A DNA stretch of 64,000 nucleotides from Chlorophyllum brunneum (taxonomy: Eukaryota > Basidiomycota > Agaricomycetes > Agaricales > Agaricaceae), in NCBI GenBank assembly GCA_963576785.1, contig OY756150.1, forward strand, positions 1,488,001 to 1,552,000. The letters run 5' to 3'. Positions 41,328 to 52,767 of the stretch are shown in pieces; the first letter of the stretch is position 1, and each line of letters starts with the position of its first letter. Below the pieces are notes generated by a model that ran no database searches, was not told the origin of the DNA, and worked only from the letters and a program-made list of their open reading frames with translations. The translations under genes were made by a program, and so were the position numbers.

Positions 41328-42463
41328 TATTATGTCCAAACCTCAAACCTATATCAGAGGTTATGACAAGTTCCCAGAGGCAATACCACTTGTCCCACCA
41401 CCACAATCCAACAATGCCATCATTGACTCTCCACTTTGACTAGCCTGGAAATATGCACCATACTTATATGTATGTGACACTGATGGACTCTACTTATGTA
41501 CTATCAAGAACAACCTCTATAGTGCCTGGAATAACAGTTGGAAAGCACAACCAACTACCAAAGAAACTATGCAGTACACCCACCCCTACATGTACACTCA
41601 TGGTCCAGCGCTTGAAGTACTCATTCACCAACAAATCGCTGATGGAATCTATTGCATAGAAATATGACCCAAAGACTTATCACCAGACAATAAACCTACT
41701 GTACCCAGTAGTGACAGCGACAATTCTCCTCATCCACTATTGCAATCTACTCAAGCCTTTGTCAAGTCACCCGAGTCCTATCTCTTCAAAGAACCAATCG
41801 CATCTACATCATCCCTATCATCTGACTCTGATCATCCTATGGATGCAGTTCTTCTATCACCACTGTCATCATCATCACCCTCTACCACTTTGTCCTGCAT
41901 ATCTTGTGATTGCAGCTGTTCCAATGAATCTCCATCATTGTTATCTGAGATCTCTGAGGATGAGTAAGCACTCATCCATTTCATCTTTATCAGTTTCACT
42001 TTGCTCTATATTTAGTTGTTTCACCTTTATCAGTTTCATGTCTATCTTTAGTAGTATTTTGTCTTGAGTTTCATATCTATCAGTTTCACATTGTGAAACT
42101 TGTTTCAGTCTCATTATCTATACTCCATAGTATTTATAGAAAAGAAGTAGTTAGTATAAATAGCCAACTATATTAGGAAGTCAAAGCTTAAGCTTTGATC
42201 TTCTACAAGGATAGCCTTCTTGATCACCCAAGAAGAGTTTCCATTGACAGTTGCTGTCAAACAATAGAAGATTGCTTAACTGCTTATTTTCTACTCACTC
42301 TCATTATTCAGAGCTACAAGATAAATGGGATTCCCATTTCTTGGTTGAGTAATGACAGTTTGATAATGTTTGCTTGACCAGTTACTTGGCTGAGATAGGT
42401 ATTAAGGCCATACCCTAGAGGTTGCATCCTCTTCAATTGCCCTTAGTAGTCGAATCCGTAACA
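41328..42463 (+). mobile_element. Family C LTR, copy 3
   Basis: 1136 bp, first base pair decayed (TATTATG for TGTTATG), ending CCGTAACA. It has no matching flank (AGAGA left, CCAAC right). It either is the 5' LTR of the gypsy element that follows or joined it by rearrangement. Confidence 0.8.
41332..41967 (+). pseudogene. LTR-embedded ORF, best-preserved family C copy
   Basis: A 636-nt frame (212 codons with the stop) starts at base 5 of the LTR. In this copy the only obvious breaks are TGA near 41437 and TGA near 41666 (CGA in relatives). Recognisable segments are the start MSKPQTYIRGYDKFPEAIPL, LAWKYAPY, DSTYVLS / GLYLCTI in the different copies, HPYMYTHGP, and an acidic Ser-rich C-terminal third (TVPSSDSD ... 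CDCSCSNESPSLLSEISEDE) with a Cys cluster. Three copies are exactly 636 nt and the fourth is 639, so indels were tolerated only in threes. I recognise no family. Confidence 0.65.
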
Positions 42464-44000
42464 CCAACAGTACAGAGAACCTGTCTCTACTGAGTCTGAA
42501 CACTCAGATAACCCCAAGCACTCCAAACACAGAAGTGAGCACTCTGAAGAGCCACTACCCCAGATACCAGAACTTGAGCCCCAATACAAATTCGACAACA
42601 ACATATCAAACTCACCAAACCCACTCACTGGAGCCCTCCAGCTACTCCAAGAACAAAGAGAAAGGGAAGCTCAATGAAGTCAAACCAGCCAGATGACCAA
42701 CTATTAGTTAACCAGCTACCAGACAACCCAACCAGTGGTACCTGCCAGTACCTACCAGCAGATAACCAGAACACCAGGACCTCCAATTATACTCAGGACA
42801 ATCCAACAGCCACAAACCCGCCAATTGTCCCCATCAAACTCCCCAGCAAGCTCACCACCAAACTCACTCACAAGATCAAACATGCCAGACTCCAAGCTCC
42901 CAAAGCCCACCATTTTTTATGGTGACCCACTTGACTATCCTAACTGGAAGCAGAACCTCCAGATCTACTTCACATCACAGCCCAACAATCTACCAAATAA
43001 CAAGTCCAAGATCATGTACACCCTCCTTAGCATGGAAGGATTGGCCAGGGAATGGAAACAAGCCTATACCATTTCACACACCACCAACAATGTCTTTAGC
43101 CCCACCCAGACCATTGAACAGTTCCTCACAGAACTTGACACTTCATTTCTACCCACAAATGACACCCTTGTCACCATCAATCAACTATCTAATGTTACCC
43201 AGAATGGACAACCCACCACAGTCTACGTTGAGCAATTCAAGAATATGTGTACCTGAGCCAGAATCACCTATACAGAGACCAAAATCATGTTCTTCATTAA
43301 AGGACTGGATCCATATTATAAAAGGCTTGTCTACAGTCAGAACTCCACCCCAAATGACATCAATGCTTGGTACACAGCCGCATGAAATGCAGCAACAATG
43401 GTGCACCTACAACAGAATTTTAGCTCAACAGGACATCATCACTCAGTATGACATACCTCCCATTGCTCGAAATATCACACTCCAAAAGCATCAAGTTTGA
43501 TATCTTATGCAAGACCTTACCAGCTGACTCAAAGAAGCAGTAACCCCCCAGGCTATGGTCCCATGGACATTGACCACATCCTTGAGCAGCAGCTCAATAA
43601 TCTTTACCCAATGGGAGAAGGATCTGACAAAGAAGGAGAAGAATCTGAGGAAAAAGCATCATCAGATGATGATAAATATTTGAATGCAACTACCTAGCAA
43701 GTTGCCCACATGGCCACAAAACTTGCCACAGCCCAACTCAATGCTATCTTATTACCCAAACTCCGGAAGTTATACAATGAATAAAAATGCTTCACATGCA
43801 AATCTGCTGGACATTTCTCCAGAAATTGCCCACAACAAAGCTGTGGAAAGAACCATGCCAGCATGTCAAAGAATACTGCTTATAAGTCCAAATGCTTTGA
43901 CCGAAGCAAGTGACAATTCAAGTCTACCCAAATTGCAAATGTAATGGAAGATGCCTCCAATGAAGAGATAGAGGAACTCTTCAACATTGCAGATGGTCAT
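42464..44000 (+). pseudogene. gag: Gypsy 2 gag
   Basis: Readable pieces are EPQYKFDNNISNSPNPLTGA (about 42570), KPTIFYGDPLDYPNWKQNLQ and LLSMEGLAREWKQAYTIS (about 42900-43075), FLTELDTSFLPTND, and a CCHC knuckle CFTCKSAGHFSRNC at about 43789. The frame is broken by TGA/TAG at about 43254, 43384, 43500 and 43696. The pattern resembles Tf1/sushi-type Gag. Confidence 0.8.
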
Positions 44001-44047
44001 CCTGACAAAGACCTAATCAAGTCTTTTGTCTGAAGAGACTAGCTACT

Positions 44048-46107
44048 GTGTCTAGATCTCAAACTATAAAGAAACTGCAGATTTCTTATTTGATGCCACA
44101 ACACGATGACTACTCCCAACCCAAGCCACCTTGCAAACCTAACACTGAACAAATCACCACCATTAACATTGTTCCAAAGAACAATACTATCTATGTTCCA
44201 ACTACTATCCACTTACCTAACACAACTACTGAACACCTTGCCCTCCTAGATTCAGGAGCAGCCGGAAATTATATTGACCCATCTCTTGTAGAATGATGGA
44301 ACCTACCAACCTATCCACTTGACACACCAGTCACCATCCTTGGTGCCAATGGAACCACCAATGGACAAGGACAAGCCACCCATGATGCTGTCCTTAGACT
44401 TACCATAGATGGACAACAGATGATTCTAAAACCAAGAATCATTGGACTAGGAATGCCACATCTAATCTTAGGAATGCCCTGGCTATCACAATTCAACCCA
44501 AAAGTTGATTGGTCAAGGAAAACTATGAAATGGAGAACCCCATTTATTGACAACCCCCAGCTCAACTGCCTTGTCACCTCGATGGATGATAGTACAAATG
44601 AAGCCAAACAAGTGAACCACATCTACCTTGAACCTGCCACATTTGAAGAAATAAACTTCAAAGCCAATGCCTCCCAGTTTATTGCCCAGTAATATAGAGA
44701 AAAGAAAGAGACCAATCCTCTGAAAATCATACTAGCCAATTTTCATGACTACTTTGATATATTCAGTGAACAAGCTGCTTCACAATACCTACCCACTTAA
44801 TCTTGGGATCACAAAATTGAGATGAAAGAATCTTTCGAACCAAAAGCTGGACCTGCTCATCAACTATCACCCCAAGAGACCAATGAACTTGATAAATTCA
44901 TTGAGGAGAACCTAGCCAAAGGTTATATTTGATGATCGAAATCACCTATGGCCTCACCTTTCTTCTTTGTAGAGAAGAAAGATGGAAAACTCTGCCCATG
45001 TCAAGACTATTGATATCTCAATAGTCACACCATCAAGAATACATACCTAATCCCACTCATTTCATCACTACTTGACAAACTTAAAGGATTGAATTGGTTT
45101 GCCAAGCTTGACGTATGTGCTGGATACAACAATATCCACATCTGAAAAGGTGATGAATGGAAAGCCACATTCAGAACACCAAAAGGCCTATACGAGCCAA
45201 CTGTGATGTTCTTTGGAATGTGCAACTCCCCAGCCACTTTCCAATCCATGATAGGCCACATATTCTGCCCTTTGATCAACAAAGGAGGAGTTCTTGTATA
45301 TATGGATAACATCCTCATACATGCTAAGACACAAGAAGAACTCCAACGCATTACCCATGAAGTATTAAAACTACTTCAAGAACACAATCTATTTCTCAAA
45401 CCTGAGAAATGTGAATTTGAGAAACAATGCCTCAAGTACCTTGGTGCTGTAATCTCCCCATCATCCACATTAAAATGGATGCAGCCAAACTTAAAGGAAT
45501 CAAGAATTGGCCAATACCCAAAACAACTTGCAATGTGCAAAAATTTATTGGATTCTGTAACTTCTACAGAAAATTCATCAAGAATTATGCATGACATACT
45601 GTACCACTAAACTCCCTCATGTCCAAGAATATTAAATTCCATTGGACCAACAAGTACCAAACTGCTTTTGAAGATCTGAAGAAACACTTTATGGAGAAGC
45701 CTATTTTGATTGTGCCAGATCCTGGCAAACCTTTCAAAATTGAAACCAATGCTTCTGTATATGCCTCAGGAGCTGTCCTCACCCAATACAATGATAATGG
45801 AGTAAAGCACCCAATTATCTTTATTTCCAGAGCATTCAACTCGACAGAACAAAACTACCACTGCTCAGAACAAGAATGGCTAGCTATTATATGAGCCTTA
45901 AAAGAATAGTGCTACCATTTGGAAGGAGCCAAACATGAATTTATTGTATGGAGCAATCACAAGAACTTATCCCGATTCAAGGAACCCCAGACCCCTAATC
46001 AACGCCAAGCCCATTGGGCAGTCTATATGGAATGCTTCAAACCTCAGCTAAAAGTTAAGTATATACCCGGCCAAAAGAATGGCCCAGCCGATGCATTATC
46101 ACGATGA
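44048..46107 (+). pseudogene. pol: Gypsy 2 protease, RT and RNase H
   Basis: Protease ALLDSGAAGNYIDPSL (about 44245). RT pieces are SPMASPFFFVEKKDGKLCPC, FAKLDVCAGYNNIHI, GLYEPTVMFFGMCNSPATFQ and VYMDNILIHAKT; the active site reads YMDN, not YMDD. RNase H is at 45619-46107: ETNASVYASGAVLTQ, EQEWLAII and VWSNHKNL, ending GQKNGPADALSR. Confidence 0.88.
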
Positions 46108-47274
46108 CCCAACTACACTCCTGACAACAAAGACAACCAGGAAGTGACTGTATTTGACAGTGCCATAGTGCACCTCCTCACTGAAGCTGATCTTGACAAA
46201 GTATGTCAACACCGTGATATGATCAACCCTGATCTTGATGAGACACCTGATGGTGATCTCCCACACAATGCTGACCAAGTCATCACTCCAAACAACCCTG
46301 GATTGAAACACTGGATCACTGAATGCACCCATAATGCCTTACCAAACCTCTATTTAGGAGCAGCAGCTACCCTATCCAAGATATTGGATTATGCCTATTG
46401 GCCAGGAATCAAGGACTACATCTGCGAATATATCACTGAATGTCCAAAATACCAGTAATTCAAGATTAACTGTCACCTAACAAAACCACCACTACAGTCT
46501 ATTCCTGCCCCCAAGTCAACCCGTCCATTTTCCCAGATATCAATGGACCTTATCACTGATCTCCCCCCATCCTGAGGATATGATTGTATTTTATCTATAG
46601 TGGATTATTGAAGGGGATAATTCTAGTGCCAACTACCAAAAGTGCCAATGCACAGCAGATTTGCACAGGTATTGGTTGACCACCTCTTTGCCAAATATAG
46701 CATACCTAACAAGATCATCTCTGACCAAGATCCGCCATTTACTGCCAAAGCAATGCAAGAATTCTATAAACTGCTTAACATCGACCCTGCCTATTCAACA
46801 GCCTATCACCCACAAACTGATGGATTAACCAAACAGATCAATCAGGAAATCGAGCTATATTTAGCACTTGCCACTTCAGCTCAACCAAATGATTGGGCAA
46901 AGTTCTTCTCACTCTACAAATTTGCTCATAACAACTGCCCCCATGCTGGACAAAAGGAGTCACCTTTCTAGCTACTCTATGGCTATGCACCAAAAGCATT
47001 CCCCACTACTCTGGAACCAACAAACATCCCTGCCACTGAGGATTACCTCAAGAAACTATTCAATGCTCGACATCGAGCCCTTGAAGCACACAGCCACGCC
47101 TGTGAAATCATGGCCAAATGAACCGTGAATTATAGGTTGCCAAACTTTAATGAAGGGGATAAAGTTTGGCTAGAAAACAAACACCTACCAATAAACTTTG
47201 CAAATAGGAAAATCACCCAAAGAAGGGAAGGACCTTTCACAATCATCAAGAAGATCTCACCTGTTGTGTTTCAG
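46108..47274 (+). pseudogene. pol: Gypsy 2 integrase
   Basis: Finger remnants at 46320-46455 (HWITECTHNALPN ... CPKYQ). The catalytic part is at about 46530-46970 (ISMDLITDLP, ISDQDPPFTAKAMQEF, YHPQTDGLTKQINQEIE), broken by stops and a frameshift near 46610. Tail piece VWLENKHLPINFANRK. Truncated before any chromodomain. Confidence 0.82.
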
Positions 47275-47581
47275 CTATGATTCCACCAATGTGCCCATAA
47301 TATTCACATTGATAATTCACCACTGAGCCTTTGATGATTTGGGATTGGGGAATGTCATAGTATGCGACGGATATCATGTCGTGCTATATCCCGGGAATCC
47401 GGGTCTCTCGCTTTTCATCATTGTCCTCAGAAAGATAGCCTAAGAGTTGATGGGTTTTCGGAGAGCTGTCGTTTAGCAGATATCAGCTCTTCTAACGATA
47501 AAAAATATCTGCAATAACCAACCACCCTCAGACTCTCAATGGCACAATAATTGAAAATTTGAACATTAAATCCAGTATGTA

Positions 47582-49218
47582 TTAGACGACATCAACAATC
47601 AGCATAGTATGATCCCGGGTGCAATCAAAGAATACTAAACGGCTTGTGTCCTCATCAAATCCAAGAAGTCTACAGGGAAGTGGTGCTTCATTATGATAGA
47701 GAGGCGTCGACTGGACGGGTAGAGCCGGGTTCCACTCCTGAGTCACAATCCCATAAGTATCATTTTCACGGTCGAGGAATAGTGATGCTGAGATCCCGAG
47801 CGCGCAGCAATTCGTCAGATCCCAGTCGCTACTGTACCTGCCCAACTCGACGGTCGTCGGAGGAATTGCCTTGTCATGTGGTATCACGACTCCCTTGATC
47901 TCTCTAGAGTCCTCCACAGTAACTAACCGCGACTCAGACATTCCAGGGAACAGTCGGATATCTGACCGATGATAATAGGACATTTCGACGGTGCGGAGTA
48001 GCTGGATTGACTCTCCTGGAGTCGATCCATCGGGGTGGGAGAAGATTTCGAAGAGATACAGGAAATCCGGTGATGAAGCATAAACGGCGAACATATTTCT
48101 GTGAATGAATTCCACGAGCTGGGGAGCTTTGTTCAGTATGATATTGAGTAAAGCGCCGGTCCTTGACGAACCGTGCAAACATAGCCTTGCAATTGATGGA
48201 CAATAGGTTTGATGGAAGAGTATTCCAGGTGTCCTGCAGTGACTAACGCCTCGTTGTAATGGTAGACTCTAACCTCTTTATTGAGGTTAAATTTCATAGA
48301 CTCCCCGGGCTCGTCCCAAACTTCGACAGCATACTGATCGTTCAGGGCGAAGAGGGAATGCTTCCAACCGGGTCGAGAATCCCGAAACAAAGCGTGAGGT
48401 CTGGCCACCAAAGTACCGTGACCAACTAGTTCCACGTCGTATATAAACCTCCGTGGGCTCTCTGAAAGGTATGTGGCGTGAGTTCAGAACAGGGAAAGGG
48501 AGATTGGCTACCTTCTCCCCTGACGCAGCCCGCAACACGGAAAGACATCCGAGGCTTTGACCTATCAACCCAGAGAGCGCAGTCGACCTTCTGTTCAGAT
48601 AGCTCTCGATCAAAATCGCCGGGATCATATAGTACACGTAGTGGAGGATTGGTGTCATCTAAATCGAGTGCATATATGACAGCGGAGGAGTAGGCCACGA
48701 GGAGCCACCGACCACCTGGGATAAGCTTTTGGTAGGTCGGCTTGAAGTATGGTTTGCCCTGACAAGGATCTATGCCGTGTGATCGAAACCGCGGCTGGAT
48801 GGAGGTCCATACATTTTGAGCTCGACTTCGTCGTAGGACCCATCGCTCCAACTCATCCACCGTATATTTATCACATCCTTCTTCGGGGGATAATATGCCG
48901 TGCTTTCTCTCGAGTCCGACAATGAAGTTGCACCACAGCTGCCGGGATTTTGTGACAGAGTGCAAAGCCTTGCAAGTCTGCTCAAGATTTAACTCGTGCA
49001 GAGGATGGAGTAAGAATATTGCGCACCCGTCTGACCTCAAGTACACTATGGTAGTCTAAGTGCGTGAGGATTTGGGATAGCACCTCGACGGGCAACGAAG
49101 TAAATGTCGTCTGCTCTTCGGGACTAGGAGACTCGTGGGATGTAAGGGTGAAGGAAAGTAGCCAGAGATAAATCCTCCAGATTCCGGGTATGGCGAAGTC
49201 GGAAGCAAGGGCCAGCAT
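47582..49218 (-). CDS. F-box protein, right paralogue
   Basis: Exons 49218-49027, 48977-48512, 48461-48181 and 48118-47582 total 1476 nt, 491 residues. It has the same structure as the left paralogue, with differences of -6, -9 and +3 nt in exons 2, 3 and 4. The F-box reads TSLPVEVLSQILTHLDYHSV ... QTCKALHSVTKSRQLW, closer to the usual consensus (CKALHS) than the left copy (CTTLHS). No stop or frameshift is visible, so it should encode a protein. Its role as an SCF receptor is inferred from the F-box only. Confidence 0.82.
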
Positions 49219-49682
49219 GGTTCACAAAATTCAACAAGCTTATTGAGTGCCCAAATTTGTCACGTGAGTATTCATTCCCGGAACCGGCCAATATTTATGC
49301 CAGGATTAGCCCTGACTGTACTGATCAGCTGGGGATGATCATCCCATCCAGGCCTGATCTTTTTTTCGGTTCAGTGTTTTTCGATGGGATTGCAATCGAT
49401 CATCGATAATAGTATTTGTACCCGTTGAATCTCGCCGGTCGTCCTCTCGCTCTGGGTGCCTCGTTTCCGTCTCAGTAATATCCCAAGCTATCCAAGGATC
49501 CAGCTTCAAGTAAATCCTCTGGTCCCAGTGACATTCATATATCTGTTCAGTTTCTAAAATGTTACTACACAGTGAGGAAGGAAGAATTACGGCGTCCAGA
49601 GAAGAACCTAAATCCAGGTGTGACCTTCGGTGTACCTTTTTTTGCCAGCTCAGCCATGAAATGAGCAGTTCCCCCGATGAGA

Positions 49683-52110
49683 GTGACACGTAGTCAATCG
49701 CGCCGCGCAGGTATGTCAACTATCCTTGACCGCCAGCTAATCCAGCGAACCCCGTCAAACAGCTACAGAGACTCGAGCTGCTCGAGGTACGTTTCTTCAT
49801 TGATCCTTTCTCGGTTCTCCTGAATTAGATGTGTTGTGGAGGCCCTAGTTCGCGCACAGACAAATCCCAACTCGGGTCACTTCTCCAAGCTTATCGGAAT
49901 GATCGACTGTCAGCTCTGGAACACGATTCAATTTTACCCACGTACACTGACATCATCGTTGAACGCTTGGTCTCCTCCGGAAAATGCCTGGACAAAGAGA
50001 CCCTCCGTACAATCGTGCAGAGATTGGCGAAATATAATGAACTTTTCGAACGCTTCTTGGAATATGCCGAGGATCCTGCAAAACGTGGTTTCTCAGTAGG
50101 TTTCCCGCTTAACATATGGACTCAAGCTCACACCCGAAGCTAGTTAATATCGTTCTCACGAGTCAGGCGCAAGGAGGCTCTCGCCATGGGTGTCCGGCTT
50201 CAGCCAGCTGTGATGCCCGATCGCTTAGCACAAGAAATTGAAGAATCTGGAATGGCTAAACAGCTCGATTATCGATCCCGCTCCGATATTGTCCCCTCGA
50301 GGTACAAATTCTTCCGTGAAAGTGATGGGACGAAAGCATTTCAATCTGTAGTAAGCCAGCTATAAGCTCAGAATGTGTGACCACTGACCGTGTCGGTTGA
50401 ACAGTCCGAGCCGGTTGCGCGAGCACGAATATCAGGCCTTGTTGTTGAATTGATCGACACTGGCCTTACACCGAGGACTATCCTGATAGGAGAACATCTT
50501 GCACTTGGCAATCTACGAAGAAAAACGACGCCACCTGTAGAAATAAAGCACCTGAGTACTGATGGGACGATTCATAGCACCTTTCTTTCTGGTACACTGG
50601 ATTACATCTGTTGTTCATTTCGCGATACAGGTTCCAAAGGATGGGAGCAGTGGTTAACAAGATGGAAAGAAGCAAGTACGTCACAGACGACCTTCACCCC
50701 ACCCTACCTTTCACCATTTCGTTCCAGATCAGACGGTATCGCTCAAGAATTGGGACCTGCACCGTTTTTGTAGTCACCTGGAGCAGTCAGCTAAGGTTTT
50801 TGACTCGCCGGCTGGTAAAACTCGTGGGCCTATTCGATGGGAATCGCTGATTATCGAGGCTAAGTGTATGAAACAGCGATTTACGTTGTCAGAAGGTAGT
50901 CGTCTTTGTGGTGTTGTCAGTTTCATCTAATCGTCCATTCCGTAGAGTCTTCCGACAACCCCCCAAAGTCAAATTCAGGTGACCGTCATCTTCAGAAGGA
51001 TAATACGGCTGTAGACCCCACTTGCGTCGACGACTCGGAAGATGACGACGCATCCGGCAACTCTGTATATTACTCTTGCATCATTGACGCGGATGACGAA
51101 CCCGAGACCGATGACGACCCCGACACTTCTTTTCTTCCTTCCGACCTTACACTCAGAAAGGAAGAGACTGGACGAGATCCATGCATACCAGATCAGAACG
51201 TTGACCCTGGCTCCCCTACCTCGGGGAACGACGCACCAGTTAATGACTCGATGGGGGATCGCTGCCGAGATGCGCCAGGTGACCTGGTCAACCGCATACG
51301 CAATCTGGCCATTGGGCTTGGTGTCCGGGAACAGTAGCCAAAGTCCTAATGGTCAAAACGAGGGTGACGACACCGGTCGTTATAAAGATCCACGCGGTGG
51401 CGGTCCCCAACCTGAAGGAATATTCCCACTAGGTGTGAGTGTCCTATCATTTGTACCAACTCACACTTTGAAATTGATACTATATACTAATGACGACAGT
51501 GCCCCGTTCCCTCGTCAGCTACAAACAGACCCGAGGCAAGCAGCGTGGGTGATCCTGGACCCGCTAAGAAGACACAACAAAGACGTTTGCTGCAACATGT
51601 GTATCAGGCGGTTGCTGAATGCCTAGCAACGTGAGTTAGCTTCCTTCCCGATTACTCTTAAACTTGTATTATTTTGCAGGTATACCGCTATTGATTCCAT
51701 GAGGCAGAAGAATTCGATCATGAAGTTTTGCGTCTCCAGTAGCAATGAATGGCTCTTTGGGTTAATTGATTGCTCTGATAACGTCCGCCCTTGCTACCTG
51801 ACTGAAACCTTGACAAACGGGACAGGAGATGATGCAAAGAATATTGTGTTCTTGTTGTTGACGTGGGTGGGTCTGGGAGGTTCTTGTTCTTGTTATGGGT
51901 GTTTTAAATTTATTCCCAGATATCCGTCCCCCCAGACCGGATTCTTGAACGCTTCAAGGAAATACTCGATGAAGGCACTTGATCGATTGGTTGTTGTGTT
52001 GATGTACTGTAATAATCGTCTTTCGTACAAGACTAAAAACACACTAGCATTGATATTTGAGTGGATCTCCCGTGCCACCTGTGTCCTGCTTTTCCGTACC
52101 ATAGAATGGC
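49683..52110 (+). pseudogene. Unrecognised multi-exon gene, right copy, broken
   Basis: Counterpart of 16621-19271. The start ATG is lost (GTGACACG for ATGACACG), exon 2 is absent with its 130-bp surroundings, about 165 bp are deleted near 50143 (exon 4 joins the next exon), and CC is missing at about 51327 (GTGTCCGGG for GTGTCCCCGGG), which shifts the frame to a stop (LGVREQ). The parts from 50942 onward are almost identical to the left copy. Confidence 0.75.
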
Positions 52111-52767
52111 CCAGAGTTTCAGGGAAATAGGAGTAGTGAATACTACCCTCCGTTCCAGGTAAGGTAGATGTCATCCACGGGGGAGGCAGCCGAGCAAGCG
52201 CCCAGGACAGGGTACTCGGGGTCCTGTCCGGCCAACATTCGGCCTGCGAGGGCCATCAATGGCGCATGCAGGACCCCAAATCACCGGCGTCTCAACACAT
52301 GGGCTCAACATATCTCTCGACAAAACCCTGCAGTTTATCCATGGTAGTCAGCATATGCACATAGTACTTATTCTTTAATATATGTCTGTTGCCAAAAGCC
52401 ATGCCTCGGCCCAGCAAGTACCACCTTCTCATCTCATACAATCCACCTAAACAAATACTGGTTGAAATAGATGGCAAGATTAGAGTGTTTGACGTTTTTT
52501 TCGATGCCAGTGACCCAAGTCAGCAATTGCTCAAGTGCAACCTGTGTAGCTCATCTATTGTACTACCCTCACAAAATCCCTGAAGAATTTTCTTGTCCAC
52601 TGGCAAAGTGTTCAGTGCAGGAGAAGCATATCAGAGAGAGAGAAGCCATACTACTGAGTTCTGCTTTGGTATTGACCAATATCACTTCAGACAATGGTGC
52701 ATAATCCCTGTGATAGAATCATTTTGATGTTCATTTTATCTATGTTGTCTCAAATGTTATAGTAGCT

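Larger units (their letters stand above)
42464..47274 (+). mobile_element. Ty3/gypsy retrotransposon 2 (decayed, 3' truncated)
   Basis: Gag, protease, RT, RNase H and integrase in gypsy order, with stops throughout. No 3' LTR: integrase C-terminal sequence (GPFTIIKKISPVVF) stops at about 47274, where the duplicated host block begins. The gag side begins directly after the family C LTR without an ATG. Confidence 0.88.

Noticed and set aside
41079..41443. Leu-rich and Ala/Thr-rich plus-strand frames
   Set aside because: Translation of a GCT/GTT-rich low-complexity tract; resembles a membrane protein only by composition.
36474..42463. Family C units considered as DNA transposons or MITEs
   Set aside because: Ends are TG...CA with a short TGTTA/TAACA inverted repeat and 5-bp target duplications, the pattern of LTRs; no longer terminal inverted repeat is present.
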